From NCBI GenBank assembly GCA_902775485.1, contig CACYMJ010000002.1:112031-147191 (forward strand): DNA of 35,161 bases. The letters are read 5' to 3'. Each line of letters starts with the position of its first letter. Position 1 is the stretch's first letter. A program made the translations under genes and the position numbers. Shown here one piece after another: positions 23,418 through 32,661 of this stretch. Origin of the DNA: an uncultured Lachnospiraceae bacterium (lineage in GTDB: Bacteria > Bacillota > Clostridia > Lachnospirales > Lachnospiraceae). The notes below the pieces were generated by a model. That model made no database searches. It had not been told where the DNA came from and saw only the letters and a program-made list of their open reading frames with translations.

Positions 23418-24065
23418 ATGAAAAGAGATGATCTCGGAAAACGTATAGCAATGTCACTTTTCGGCGTGATCATATGTGCGATAAGCGTCGGTATATTCAA
23501 GATCGCTGCACTCGGAGTCGATCCGTTCCAGTCATTTATGGCAGGCCTTGATGCCGTTGTTCCCATAAAGTTCGGAACACTGTATGTTATAACAAATGCC
23601 GTACTTCTGCTGTTTGCTCTTGTATTTGACAGACACTATATCGGCATTGCGACATTCATAAATCTGTTCCTTCTCGGCTACATCACACAGTTTACATATG
23701 AATATCTTCAGAGTGTTATCGTCGATCCGTCGATGGCGGTCCGTATCATCTGCCTTGTGACCGGTGTTGTCATCATATGCTTCGGATCCGCGTTTTACAT
23801 GACCGCAGATCTCGGTGTTTCGACCTACGATGCGATAGCGCTTATCATTTGTAACACATGGAAAAAAGGGAAGTTTCAGTATGTAAGGATCATCACGGAT
23901 CTCATATGCGTGACAGCAGGATGTGTGCTGTTTGTCATCTCCGGCGGCAGCTTTTCGCAGATTCCCACAATAGCAGGGATCGGAACGATAATCACCGCTT
24001 TCTTCATGGGACCGCTCATAGAGTTCTTTAATGTTCACATAGCAAGGCCGCTGTTAAACAGATGA
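23418..24065 (+). CDS. YczE/YyaS/YitT-like integral membrane protein
   Basis: 215 residues, about five or six membrane helices. The conserved block around IFKIAALGVDPFQSFMAGLD and its repeat (MTADLGVSTYDAIALI) are typical of the YczE/YitT-like family, whose transport or scaffold role is unknown. CAGGAG stands 7 nt upstream of the ATG at 23418. The frame is open further upstream, but that stretch covers the divergent promoters and has no ribosome binding site. The 3' end overlaps the convergent tcdA gene by 12 nt. Confidence 0.85.
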   Translation: MKRDDLGKRIAMSLFGVIICAISVGIFKIAALGVDPFQSFMAGLDAVVPIKFGTLYVITNAVLLLFALVFDRHYIGIATFINLFLLGYITQFTYEYLQSVIVDPSMAVRIICLVTGVVIICFGSAFYMTADLGVSTYDAIALIICNTWKKGKFQYVRIITDLICVTAGCVLFVISGGSFSQIPTIAGIGTIITAFFMGPLIEFFNVHIARPLLNR

Positions 24066-24812
24066 TACCAGGTCATTGACCACCTCGCCGGCGATGATCA
24101 GTCCGACAACCGAGGGGACAAATGCCGTCGAGCCCGGGATGTCCCTTCGCACGGTGCATTTTCTCTCCGTTCCGGGAGGACAGATACAGTTCTGTCTGCA
24201 GCTTACGGACTTTTCCTCGAGCGGTCTTAACGGCGGCTCTTTGGAGTATACGACCTTAAGCGAATCTATTCCTCTTTTTTTGCACTCATGCCGCATCACC
24301 TTGGCAAGAGGGCATATGGAGGTCTCATAAATATCAGCTACTTCAAACAGTGATGGATTGACCTTGTTCCCGGCTCCCATAGAGGAAATGACCGGGACGC
24401 CCTCATTCTTCGCCTTTTCTATTATCGCAAGCTTTCCCGTGACCGTATCTATCGCATCTATGACATAATCATATTCTTTAAAATCGAACTGATCCGCTGT
24501 CTCGGGCAGGAAAAACGTTTTGTATGTCCTGACTTCGCAGTCGGGGTTTATATCATATATCCGCTCTTTTGCCACATCCACTTTGTATTTGCCGACTGTT
24601 TTTCTTGTTGCGATTATCTGACGGTTGAGATTGGTAAGACAGACCTTGTCATCATCTATCAGATCGAGTGATCCTATCCCGCTTCTTGCCAGCGCCTCAA
24701 CGGCATATCCGCCGACTCCGCCTATACCGAAAACGGCGATTCGGGACGATGCGAGCTTTTTCATCGCTTGTGCTCCGTATATCAATTGTGTTCTTGCAAA
24801 CTGATCCGGCAT
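24054..24812 (-). CDS. tcdA: tRNA threonylcarbamoyladenosine dehydratase (ThiF/MoeB superfamily)
   Basis: 252 residues. The N-terminal Rossmann fold has FGIGGVGGYAVEALARSGIG (28-47) and the DDDKVCLTNLNRQ segment, both diagnostic of E1-like adenylating enzymes. The C-terminal CRQNCICPPGTERKC cluster occurs in TcdA-type proteins. TcdA uses ATP to cyclise t6A at tRNA position 37 to ct6A. AGGAG stands 6 nt before the ATG. It lies 20 nt after the ABC permease gene and may be the last gene of that operon, although the functions are unrelated. Confidence 0.9.
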   Translation of the reverse strand: MPDQFARTQLIYGAQAMKKLASSRIAVFGIGGVGGYAVEALARSGIGSLDLIDDDKVCLTNLNRQIIATRKTVGKYKVDVAKERIYDINPDCEVRTYKTFFLPETADQFDFKEYDYVIDAIDTVTGKLAIIEKAKNEGVPVISSMGAGNKVNPSLFEVADIYETSICPLAKVMRHECKKRGIDSLKVVYSKEPPLRPLEEKSVSCRQNCICPPGTERKCTVRRDIPGSTAFVPSVVGLIIAGEVVNDLVSSV

Positions 24813-24832
24813 ACCCAGCTCCTATAGCACCT

Positions 24833-25849
24833 TCAGCGCTTGTCGTGATCTATAAACTCAAGGAAAACAACGGTAATTATGGCAAATACGACGCCAAGTA
24901 ACAGAAGATATCTCCAGCTCTCGGCAAGATTCTGAACACTCGCGACAAAATCCTCCCTGCTGTTTGCTTCCGAGAGTTTTTGAAGAACGGTGTCTCTCAT
25001 TCCCTGCTCTTCCACGATGTTCATTATGTCCTTTACCGTTACTCCGCCGCCTACATCTATCCTGTCACCGCCTGAAGACATCCTGTTCCATATCATCACG
25101 GCTGGCAGACTGTTGTAATCTGCTATGACGCACAGGCCCTGCACACCCCATTTGGACAGCATAAGATCGGATATATCGGAAAAAGATGCCGGAAGTGCTA
25201 TAAAACCGGAGAAAACAAGCTGGATAATGAGCACGAAAGGCATGACCGTCATTGCTGCCATTTCGGAATGGACTATCGCCGATATCATCAGAGCGAGCAG
25301 ATCTGCCGCAAATGTTATCAAAAACATCGTTATGAACAGTTCCGTCGTAAACTGCGGAACCATCACCCAGCCGCCTGAGGCCGCATCAATACCGTGCTGT
25401 GCCATTTGGGTTCCGACGTTCAATGACAAAACATGTTCGGCAGGATAATCAACCCCCGTTGCGCCGAGCACAATAATGGTAATGATCGATTGTGCCGCAC
25501 ACAAAAGAGCCTGGTATATCACATGCGCACCGACATACGATGTGATGTGCATTCCTGCCCTGTGTTCCCTTTTGATGATGGCTCTTTCCCTGCATATCGA
25601 CTGTATGGAATTGAAAAAACCGTTCCATATGCATACACATGTAAGCGCGAACGTTCCCTGAAACGTTCCTTCCATCGTTTTAAACAATCCCTTTCCGACT
25701 GCAAGAGAAACCATCGCGGCTATGATGGCAGCCATCGGAAGTACTTTCCAGTCGTTCTGAAGAATGAACAGTCTGAATAGTTTGTTAAGATATATGATCA
25801 GCTGTCTGAGGCGGCCGATGTGTTTAAGATCAGTCTGTACTTCACTCAT
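24833..25849 (-). CDS. ABC-2 type permease, ABCG-like
   Basis: 338 residues with six predicted membrane helices: two N-terminal (about 38-55 and 65-82), three in the middle and one near the C-terminus before FLEFIDHDKR. The region AFMFLITFAADLLALMISAI-like to VMPFVLIIQLVFSGF is the core of ABC2_membrane permeases of the ABCG type. An extracellular loop lies between helices 5 and 6 (about 225-315). Its start overlaps the ATPase gene end by 8 nt, so they form one exporter. Substrates of bacterial ABCG-like pairs are mostly unknown. Confidence 0.82.
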   Translation of the reverse strand: MSEVQTDLKHIGRLRQLIIYLNKLFRLFILQNDWKVLPMAAIIAAMVSLAVGKGLFKTMEGTFQGTFALTCVCIWNGFFNSIQSICRERAIIKREHRAGMHITSYVGAHVIYQALLCAAQSIITIIVLGATGVDYPAEHVLSLNVGTQMAQHGIDAASGGWVMVPQFTTELFITMFLITFAADLLALMISAIVHSEMAAMTVMPFVLIIQLVFSGFIALPASFSDISDLMLSKWGVQGLCVIADYNSLPAVMIWNRMSSGGDRIDVGGGVTVKDIMNIVEEQGMRDTVLQKLSEANSREDFVASVQNLAESWRYLLLLGVVFAIITVVFLEFIDHDKR

Positions 25850-27182
25850 TTTTCTCCTCCGATGTTATCTTTTCCAATCCGGCACTGTAGTTTTCAACGA
25901 ATTCATCGGCCCTTCCTTCTCCGCCCTCGTCCTTCTGGTTTATGCACAGAAGTATCTCTTCCATGGACTTCTTACCGAAGAAATCATACGATTCCCCGAT
26001 CGGACCATAGTATGCCAGTCTTCCGACCCGTGCGGCATCCTTCGCAAGCACGATCACATCATCAAACAGGTCTATGACCCTGTCCGGAGTGTGGGTTATA
26101 ACGATAACGATCTTTCCCTCGTCAGCGATGTTGCGGAGTGTGACGAACAGATTTCTGGCAACGACTCCGTCCAGTCCCGAATCAGGTTCATCAAGAATGA
26201 ACAGCGTCGGATCGGATATGAGTTCCTGCGCGATCGACAGTCTCTTTCTCTGTCCCCCGGACAGTTTCCCTACCTGACTGCTTTTGACCGAAAGAAGTCC
26301 GAGCTTATCCATGACCTGCACCACTCTTTCCCTTTTTTCCTTTCGGGACAGACTCGTCGGCAGCCGTAGATTTGCCATATCGTTTAGTGTCATCCGGACA
26401 GTATCGTTTACCCTCATCAGATCCTGCTGTGGAACAAAACCGAGATCATATTTCATGCTTTCATAATTATTGTAGAAATCACGTCCGTGAAGGAGTATCT
26501 GCGCATCGGCCTTTTCGTACCCGGTTACCGCATTTAGGAACGTTGTCTTGCCGGCACCTGATCCTCCGAGAAGCAGTACCATGTGGCCTACGGGAATGGA
26601 TAAATGTATGTCCTTGAGAAGATATACCCTTCTGCCCATATTCATGACAGATCTGCCGGTCAGGTTAACGGTCAGCCCGTTCTGTATCGCCTCGACCGTA
26701 GTTTCGCTTATCTTTGCCGCCTTTTCGAAATCATATTCGACCGCTGTTTTGTGCTGTGGTACAAACTTCGGCGAAAATCCCCATATCAGCGATGTGATCC
26801 CGGGAAACAGGATCCACAGCAGAGTCCATATCCTTTTTTGGACAAAAACATCACACAATGAAATGTATATCCTTATGCCAAAAAGGAACAGTGCCAGCAG
26901 CAGAGCCATCCCCGCCATATTCCACATGGTCTCCATTCGGGATCCGTCCTTAAAAAGAGCAGCCATAACAGCGGTAATATGTCTGCACAGATCGAGCATG
27001 AAGAAGGTTTTTCCGTCCTCTTCCCTTTCGGCCTCTATAGCAAGATAATAATCTCTGATGCCCGGGATAAAGGCATATATGACCTTAATGCCATCCTTCT
27101 TAAACAACAGGGAATATCCGATCCCGCATATCAGCAGGTCACTTATGATACCCGTCAGGGTAAAATAATCACTAACGCCCAT
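25842..27182 (-). CDS. ABC transporter ATPase with N-terminal membrane extension (ABCG-like)
   Basis: 446 residues. Residues 1-135 hold about four hydrophobic helices (10-27, 60-75, 88-112, 118-134), unusual for an ABC ATPase. The nucleotide-binding domain follows: Walker A GGSGAGKTT (206-214), Q-loop region FVPQQDLM, signature LSGGQRKRLS (307-316), Walker B LFILDEPDSGLD (327-338) and a His-switch in ITHTPD. The order ATPase then separate permease resembles an ABCG protein divided into two genes. The N-terminal helices may contribute to the membrane domain. AGAGG stands 6 nt before the ATG. It lies 30 nt after the acyltransferase gene. Confidence 0.87.
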   Translation of the reverse strand: MGVSDYFTLTGIISDLLICGIGYSLLFKKDGIKVIYAFIPGIRDYYLAIEAEREEDGKTFFMLDLCRHITAVMAALFKDGSRMETMWNMAGMALLLALFLFGIRIYISLCDVFVQKRIWTLLWILFPGITSLIWGFSPKFVPQHKTAVEYDFEKAAKISETTVEAIQNGLTVNLTGRSVMNMGRRVYLLKDIHLSIPVGHMVLLLGGSGAGKTTFLNAVTGYEKADAQILLHGRDFYNNYESMKYDLGFVPQQDLMRVNDTVRMTLNDMANLRLPTSLSRKEKRERVVQVMDKLGLLSVKSSQVGKLSGGQRKRLSIAQELISDPTLFILDEPDSGLDGVVARNLFVTLRNIADEGKIVIVITHTPDRVIDLFDDVIVLAKDAARVGRLAYYGPIGESYDFFGKKSMEEILLCINQKDEGGEGRADEFVENYSAGLEKITSEEKNE

Positions 27183-27212
27183 TTTTATCCTCTCCGGTAT
27201 GATCTATTGTTC

Positions 27213-28454
27213 TTAAGATTTTACTTTATTCAATCTTCCGATCCAATTTATCAGCAGTTCATTCAATTTGTGATAGATCAAGGCAAGTACTATCGTTACG
27301 GCAAAAACGCATATGACAAACGATCCCATTGCAAGATCGGCATCTTTTATGATCCTGCCGGGAAAATCAAGAAGAAGCGGTCTGAATATCAGGAGCGCCA
27401 TAAGATTCATCATATACGTATCAAGCGAATATTTCCCGAAAAACTTTGATATCGGATTTATGGTGCGTATTTTCATTGTAAATACGATAATAAACAGCGT
27501 GAACAGTATGATATGCGGCAGCTGCGTCAGATACGTGATGATCTTTTCCGTGATAGCCGGCCCGTTACCTGCATACTCGGTCCAGAAGCCGAAAACGGCC
27601 CTCGTATAATTGGTAAGTACATCCGCAGCAAGCGTGAGAATAATAAGAACAGCCATCTTAAGCGGATATTTTTTATGGAAAAATTCCGTCAGTTTCTTCT
27701 CATATGTCTCATAGATCATTCCGAGCAGGAAAGCGATCGGAGAGTTGACCCACCATTCACCTGAAAACCAGAACACTTTCTGTCCGAGCCACCATTTTTT
27801 CTGATCGGCACCGTACGGATTCATCCACCAGTTCGGCCCGCTTCCCGCCCACCACAGGAAATGCCCTCCGATACAGAAGATCATGCCCAGCGCGATTATC
27901 ACCAGGAACAAACGAAACAGCTGTCTCCTTCTGTTGCCCTCTTTCCTGAAAATAAGATAAAAGGCGATATAAAGTATGGTAAGAACGACCGGATACCATG
28001 CATATTCATTCATGGCGGTAACGCCGAGAATGTTTGTTATCCACTGCAGCGCTTCAAGATGGTTTCGGGCTATGATGTTGTAAATACCGTAAAACAGTAT
28101 ACTCGTATAATACGGGATAACGATGACCGGAAGCCTTCTTCCGAGAAATCCGTTCATGTAATCCGGCCTGTTATCAAGGTTTTTTAACAAGCCGTATCCT
28201 GAACTGAAGAAGAACAGGGATACAAACAGATAACCCGTCTCCCTGAACAGATCGAGTTCTCCGGCAGCCGCAAATACTTCCTCCTGCGATATGTGATGAA
28301 GTATAACGCCGATCGCAGCCAATCCGCGCATGGATCTCATCACATCGATCGACAGGTAATCCTCATGAAACATGTGGGGCTTTGCGACTGAAATGCCCCA
28401 GATAAAAAGTAGCAGACATAATATTGTTACTATAACGGTAATGCCAATCTCCAT
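27213..28454 (-). CDS. Acyltransferase family 3 membrane protein
   Basis: 413 residues, about ten membrane helices. The N-terminal RSMRGLAAIGVILHHIS carries the catalytic-type His of the acyltransferase-3 (OafA/NodX) family and FFSSGYGLLKNL matches the second conserved loop. A Trp-rich extracellular loop (WWAGSGPNWWMNPYGADQKK) is notable. These enzymes O-acylate cell-surface sugars or other exported molecules. The start has a short-spaced AGGAAAG. It is 14 nt after the ICMT-like gene and 30 nt before the ABC ATPase, in one leftward operon. The substrate may be a glycan or an exported lipid (inference). Confidence 0.88.
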   Translation of the reverse strand: MEIGITVIVTILCLLLFIWGISVAKPHMFHEDYLSIDVMRSMRGLAAIGVILHHISQEEVFAAAGELDLFRETGYLFVSLFFFSSGYGLLKNLDNRPDYMNGFLGRRLPVIVIPYYTSILFYGIYNIIARNHLEALQWITNILGVTAMNEYAWYPVVLTILYIAFYLIFRKEGNRRRQLFRLFLVIIALGMIFCIGGHFLWWAGSGPNWWMNPYGADQKKWWLGQKVFWFSGEWWVNSPIAFLLGMIYETYEKKLTEFFHKKYPLKMAVLIILTLAADVLTNYTRAVFGFWTEYAGNGPAITEKIITYLTQLPHIILFTLFIIVFTMKIRTINPISKFFGKYSLDTYMMNLMALLIFRPLLLDFPGRIIKDADLAMGSFVICVFAVTIVLALIYHKLNELLINWIGRLNKVKS

Positions 28455-28468
28455 CTTTCCTGCCCCGG

Positions 28469-29140
28469 TTACCAGATCAGTGGAATAACCTTGTATTTTA
28501 CTTTTTTCTTATAATCCGAATATCCCTCAAGTCCTTCTTCAAGTACCTGTTCTTCATTGCGGATGCGTTTAGCGATTATTGGTATATATACAAGCATGAT
28601 GACAAAGGAAATGACCGATCCAAGTACAAGCGGCATTGATAAAAACAAAAGAAATGTGCTCATGTACATAGGATGTCTGACAACTCCATAAAGACCGGTG
28701 TCTATAACCTTTTGATTTTCCTGGACCTCAACAGTTCTGGAAAGGTACGCGTTTTCCCTCAGAACCTCCGCATAAAGTATATAGCCAAGCAAAAACACTG
28801 CAGTTGAGACATAGACGACCCATTTGGGCAGAATGATCCAGCCAAATCTGAAATTTAGTCCCGCCACGATAAAAGCGCCAAGAAACATCAGTCCGCTCAA
28901 TGCGATGACTGTTTTCTGTTCGGATTGTTCTTCTTTTGCATTTAGTCGTTTTTGCAGTAACTCCGGGCTTTTTTTCATCATAACAAATCCCGCAGTGATC
29001 ATGGGGACAAACAAAACTGCCATAAACAGCCAGCCATTCCAATAAGAAAAAGAGCCTGCAGGCAAAAAAAGAAGTAAACCTACCAGGATCACTCCCGATA
29101 TCACTTTTATCATTGCTTGTGCAAACAACTTACTATTCAT
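28469..29140 (-). CDS. Isoprenylcysteine carboxyl methyltransferase (ICMT)-like membrane protein
   Basis: 223 residues, about five to six membrane helices. The C-terminal motif GLYGVVRHPMYMSTFLLFLS, followed by a charged segment with EEQVLEEGLEGYSDYKKKV, is the SAM-binding core of the ICMT/PEMT family. Bacterial members methylate lipids, polyketides or unknown substrates rather than CAAX proteins. GGGGGA precedes the ATG by about 6 nt. It precedes the acyltransferase and ABC genes and follows the decayed carboxymuconolactone decarboxylase stub. Confidence 0.85.
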   Translation of the reverse strand: MNSKLFAQAMIKVISGVILVGLLLFLPAGSFSYWNGWLFMAVLFVPMITAGFVMMKKSPELLQKRLNAKEEQSEQKTVIALSGLMFLGAFIVAGLNFRFGWIILPKWVVYVSTAVFLLGYILYAEVLRENAYLSRTVEVQENQKVIDTGLYGVVRHPMYMSTFLLFLSMPLVLGSVISFVIMLVYIPIIAKRIRNEEQVLEEGLEGYSDYKKKVKYKVIPLIW

Positions 29141-29190
29141 AGCCGATCCCCCAATTCAAAGAGCATTCATGTAATACAGTAGTATGTTAA

Positions 29191-29319
29191 TTATATCCTA
29201 CGATGAAACCCTTCATTCTGTAAACCCAAACTTCGTGAATTATCCTTTAAATGTGCGAACATCGGTGCAAACTCACCAAGCTGTTCTCTTCCTGCTGTCT
29301 GTACGATTTTTTCTGCCAT
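29191..29319 (-). pseudogene. Truncated carboxymuconolactone decarboxylase family gene, N-terminus only
   Basis: A 42-codon frame starts two bases after the stop of the aldo/keto reductase, using a GGAGG that lies inside that gene's last codons. It reads MAEKIVQTAGREQLGEFAPM then FAHLKDN, which is the N-terminus of CMD-family (AhpD-like) proteins, usually followed by DVLFGEVWSR. Here it diverges after LKDN to a short unrelated tail and stops. The CxxC-bearing CMD core is missing, so this is a deletion remnant. AKR-CMD pairs are common in Clostridia. Confidence 0.65.
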
Positions 29320-29320
29320 C

Positions 29321-30373
29321 TTATTTCTCGCCTCCCAATATTTTCTGTGCTCCTGTTGTCCAATTTTTCTTTGATGCATCAGTTCTTTTATTCTGCGCCA
29401 TGACACCTGCAAGCGGATGAGGGACATATGGCTCTTCAAGGTAATCAAGCTCTTCATCCGTCAGTTCCAGATCTACCGCTTTTGCTGCACCTTCTATATG
29501 ATGAAGCTTAGTCGCACCTACCACAGGCGATGCCACTTTTGTAAGGAGCCACGCCAGTGATATTTCCGTCATAGTCACGCCATGTTTCTCAGCCAGCTGC
29601 GCCACACGCCCAATGATCACTTCATCCTGCTCCGCCGTAGCATCATATTTAAACCTGGCATAGGTATCTTCGGCAGCTCTCTTGGTATTTCCTTCACCCG
29701 GCTTTCTGGATAGTCTTCCGCTTGCCAGTGCGCTGTAAGGAGTGAGTGCGATATTCTCCTCCTCACAGTATGGAACCATCTCACGCTCTTCTTCACGGAA
29801 GATCAGATTATAATGTCCCTGTATAGAAACAAACTTTGCAAAGCCCTCCTTTTCCGCCAGGGCATTGGCCTTTGCGATCTGCCAGGCAAAACAGTTTGAA
29901 ATGCCGATATATCTTGCCTTGCCTGCTTTCACTATACGGTTTAAACCGTCCATGATATCGTAGATATCTGTATTCCAGTCCCACATGTGATAGATATACA
30001 GATCCACATAATCCAAGCCAAGGTTCTGAAGGCTTGTATTTATCATGTTCTCGATGTGCTGCTGACCGGTGATTCCCTTTTTAATCTCTTCGGATGTCCT
30101 GGGAAGGAACTTCGTTGCAACAACCACGTCCTCACGCTTTGCAAAATCTCTAAGAGCACGGCCCACATACTGCTCGCTGGTTCCGCTCTGATAAGCGATC
30201 GCAGTGTCATAAAAATTCACTCCAAGGTCCAAGCCTCTTTTTATGATCCCTCTTGAATGCTCCTCATCTATCGTCCAGCTGTGCTGTCCTTTTTGGGCAT
30301 CACCAAATCCCATACAGCCCATACAGATACGTGATACATTCAGATCAGAATTTCCAAGTTTTGTATATTTCAT
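29321..30373 (-). CDS. Aldo/keto reductase
   Basis: 350 residues, a simple TIM-barrel AKR without a ferredoxin domain. The catalytic set is present: Asp and Tyr in FYDTAIAYQSG, Lys in VATKFLP and His in YIYHMWDW. The cofactor region IGRVAQLAEKHGVTMTEIS and VVGATKLHHI is typical of NADP-dependent members. The start at 30373 is chosen because GGAGG lies 9 nt upstream; the 11 codons before it have no site. Its stop is coupled to the decayed CMD stub. The substrate is unknown. Confidence 0.9.
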   Translation of the reverse strand: MKYTKLGNSDLNVSRICMGCMGFGDAQKGQHSWTIDEEHSRGIIKRGLDLGVNFYDTAIAYQSGTSEQYVGRALRDFAKREDVVVATKFLPRTSEEIKKGITGQQHIENMINTSLQNLGLDYVDLYIYHMWDWNTDIYDIMDGLNRIVKAGKARYIGISNCFAWQIAKANALAEKEGFAKFVSIQGHYNLIFREEEREMVPYCEEENIALTPYSALASGRLSRKPGEGNTKRAAEDTYARFKYDATAEQDEVIIGRVAQLAEKHGVTMTEISLAWLLTKVASPVVGATKLHHIEGAAKAVDLELTDEELDYLEEPYVPHPLAGVMAQNKRTDASKKNWTTGAQKILGGEK

Positions 30374-30434
30374 TATCCGGCTCCTCCGTTTACAGTACTT
30401 CATCAAGCCGCTTTTTCATCAGGACGGCTGCCCT

Positions 30435-30578
30435 TTATAAAAGCTTCAGCAGACAATTATTTGTTATCTCAAATATCACTACAAAGCGTATAAAGAATTG
30501 CAAAAAAGAATACTCACTTCTCAATCCGTCCCAGATTGCGATCACGCCCACTCCAAGGATCAGCAGGACGCTGAACAC
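30435..30578 (-). pseudogene. Short hydrophobic fragment following an aldo/keto reductase
   Basis: Immediately after the TGA of the AKR gene at 30582, the same frame remains open: GTG at 30578, then FSVLLILGVGVIAIWDGLRS and further hydrophobic residues to a TAA at 30437-30435 (47 codons). No ribosome binding site is visible. The peptide has one membrane-helix-like segment. It may be the remnant of a membrane protein gene or a chance frame; I do not recognise a family. Confidence 0.3.
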
Positions 30579-30581
30579 AAT

Positions 30582-31724
30582 TCAACCAAATTGAGAGGCC
30601 ACCAGCCTAAGGTTTGTTCGAATCGGCAGATGCTGAGGACAGATTTTCTCGCACTTGCCACAGCCTATGCAGTCCCCTGGCTTACCATACACCTGAGTAA
30701 GTCTGTCATAGTATTCACCCTGCGGGGTGAACGGTTTTCCCTCATACTCCTGCAGCTCAGCGTTGTATACGGAAAAATATTTTGGTATCGGAATGTTTTT
30801 CGGGCATCCATCCACACAGTAAGCGCAGCCCGTACAAGGTATAACTATGCTCGCGTTGATCACATCGGTTGCCTTTTTTATTATCTCCATCTCTTCGTCG
30901 TTCAATGGAATAAAATCCTTCATATAACCGGTATTGTCCTTCAGCATATCCATGTTTCCCATACCGGACAGGACCATCTTTACATTCGGCTGACTTGCCG
31001 CAAATCTGATAGCCCAGGATGCGATCGACATATCAGGCGCATAATCTTTAAACAGTTTTTCAACATCCGGAACTACGTTAGACAAAGTTCCACCTTTGAC
31101 AGGCTCCATGACGATCACGGGCTTACCGTGTTTTTCACAAACTTCATAACATTTTTTCGACTGTATTACGTCGTTCTCCCAGTCAAGATAATTAAGTTGA
31201 AGCTGAACAAATTCAACCTCGGGATGTTCAGTAAGTATCCTGTCAAGCAGATCAGCCCTGTCATGATACGAAAAGCCCATATGTCTGACATATCCGGCTT
31301 TCTTCTTATCAGCCAGCCATTCAAAACATCCGAATTTCTGATACTTTTTATAATGGTCCTCTCCCAGATCATGAAGAAGGTAGTAGTCAAAATAATCCAC
31401 CCGTGTTTTCTCAAGCTGGGTATTAAACACCTTCTCTCTTTCTTCTTCGTTATTAAAAAATCCCGAATGAAGCTTTGTGGCCAGTGTGAACCCGTTTCTG
31501 TCATGTCTGCTTACAAGGGCTTCACCGGCAGCATCCTCACTCTTGAACCCGCAATACATCCAGGCGGTATCAAAGTAAGTAAAACCTTCGGATATAAAGT
31601 GATCCACCATCTTCTTGGTAAGATCGATATCGATATTTCCAAATTTTCCGGATGTGGCTAGTTCAGGAAGCCGCATCATTCCAAAGCCGAGCTTCTTCGT
31701 TTTTTCATCAAAAGGATTGTTCAT
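30582..31724 (-). CDS. Aldo/keto reductase with C-terminal 4Fe-4S ferredoxin domain
   Basis: 380 residues from ATG 31724 (AGGAG 10 nt upstream; the longer frame to 31760 lacks a site). AKR barrel residues are Asp/Tyr in [11 protein letters not shown], Lys in LATKLH and His in YLLHDLG. The C-terminal cluster [18 protein letters not shown] and second cluster [17 protein letters not shown] can hold two 4Fe-4S centres. It shares its architecture with the AKR at 9434 but is clearly divergent (for example GFGMMRLPE versus GFGCMRFPK), so the two are not a recent duplication. Confidence 0.9.
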   Translation of the reverse strand: MNNPFDEKTKKLGFGMMRLPELATSGKFGNIDIDLTKKMVDHFISEGFTYFDTAWMYCGFKSEDAAGEALVSRHDRNGFTLATKLHSGFFNNEEEREKVFNTQLEKTRVDYFDYYLLHDLGEDHYKKYQKFGCFEWLADKKKAGYVRHMGFSYHDRADLLDRILTEHPEVEFVQLQLNYLDWENDVIQSKKCYEVCEKHGKPVIVMEPVKGGTLSNVVPDVEKLFKDYAPDMSIASWAIRFAASQPNVKMVLSGMGNMDMLKDNTGYMKDFIPLNDEEMEIIKKATDVINASIVIPCTGCAYCVDGCPKNIPIPKYFSVYNAELQEYEGKPFTPQGEYYDRLTQVYGKPGDCIGCGKCEKICPQHLPIRTNLRLVASQFG

Positions 31725-31827
31725 GTTTCTCGTTCTCCTCAGCTTTCTGTCATTTTTCAATAATCGGGGGTATCTTCAATCAGTTTATTCGTGACCATTC
31801 CTAAGATACAAAACTATTTCATAATCC

Positions 31828-32661
31828 CTACCACTCTCGCCTCACCTTTTCAAAATCAATGGTCTTCCCAACCTTCTTCCATACAATAAACGTCAGGACT
31901 GCATTTATTGCAGCAATTACAAAGTATGTAACAAGCATCCGTATCCCATCTTCACCGGTATTAATATACGATGAACCTGAGTTTTTCGCTGAAACAAACA
32001 GTCCTTCCGTATAACCGGCAAAAAAGTCAAACAATCCATGCGCCACACCGCAGGCCCATATATTTCTGGTCTTCCAATACAGTATAAGAAGAGCCAGTCC
32101 AAAAAAGCCTGATTCCAACGTTTTGGCTACAGCCTGTCCCCATGCAACAGGGGACGAGGAATCAAATCCCAAAACATGTACAGCTCCGAATACTAATGAT
32201 GAGACCACTGCACTCAAAATAAAAACATATTTCTTTTCCCTGAACTTATAGATGATCGCATCGTTTATAACCGCCCTGAAAGCCAGTTCCTCAAAAAGGC
32301 CTACGGAAATGAACATAAGAAATATAATGATAAATCCCAATACCGGGTTCTCCTTAAGGGGTACCTTCTCTTCTATATCCGAGATCAGCAGGACAGAACC
32401 CATAATAAGTGACATCACCAAAAACCCTATGGTGTTTTTAATGACATATCCTGTAGAAACATAGCAGGATGCAAGTGTCTTATCTCCGGATATCTGGTAC
32501 AGAAAAAAGCACACCGCTCCGCAAAGCATGGTTCTAACTATAAAGAACTGAAAATTTGTCTCTGTAGGTACCATCTTGAAACATACAACCACGTATACTA
32601 TGCAGAGCGCAGCAGTTATCAGCGGAGATCTTTTCATGAATTCAATATATTTTTTAAGCAT
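31828..32661 (-). CDS. CPBP (CAAX/Abi) family intramembrane metalloprotease
   Basis: 277 residues, about eight membrane helices. The catalytic motifs are in order (numbering from ATG 32661): FEELAFR (Glu124, Glu125, Arg129), FGAVH (His162) and the HGLFD motif (His208, Asp212). The family includes eukaryotic Rce1 and bacterial bacteriocin-immunity and processing proteases. The start is 32661 with AGGAG 7 nt upstream, inside the last codons of the PrsW gene; upstream Met codons lack this site. The overlap is 8 nt, so the two proteases are translationally coupled. The substrate is unknown. Confidence 0.88.
   Translation of the reverse strand: MLKKYIEFMKRSPLITAALCIVYVVVCFKMVPTETNFQFFIVRTMLCGAVCFFLYQISGDKTLASCYVSTGYVIKNTIGFLVMSLIMGSVLLISDIEEKVPLKENPVLGFIIIFLMFISVGLFEELAFRAVINDAIIYKFREKKYVFILSAVVSSLVFGAVHVLGFDSSSPVAWGQAVAKTLESGFFGLALLILYWKTRNIWACGVAHGLFDFFAGYTEGLFVSAKNSGSSYINTGEDGIRMLVTYFVIAAINAVLTFIVWKKVGKTIDFEKVRREW

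Noticed and set aside
30498-31661. 387-codon open frame on the plus strand
   Set aside because: It lies wholly antisense to the ferredoxin-type aldo/keto reductase, whose motifs are complete; the plus-strand product has no recognisable domain or ribosome binding site.
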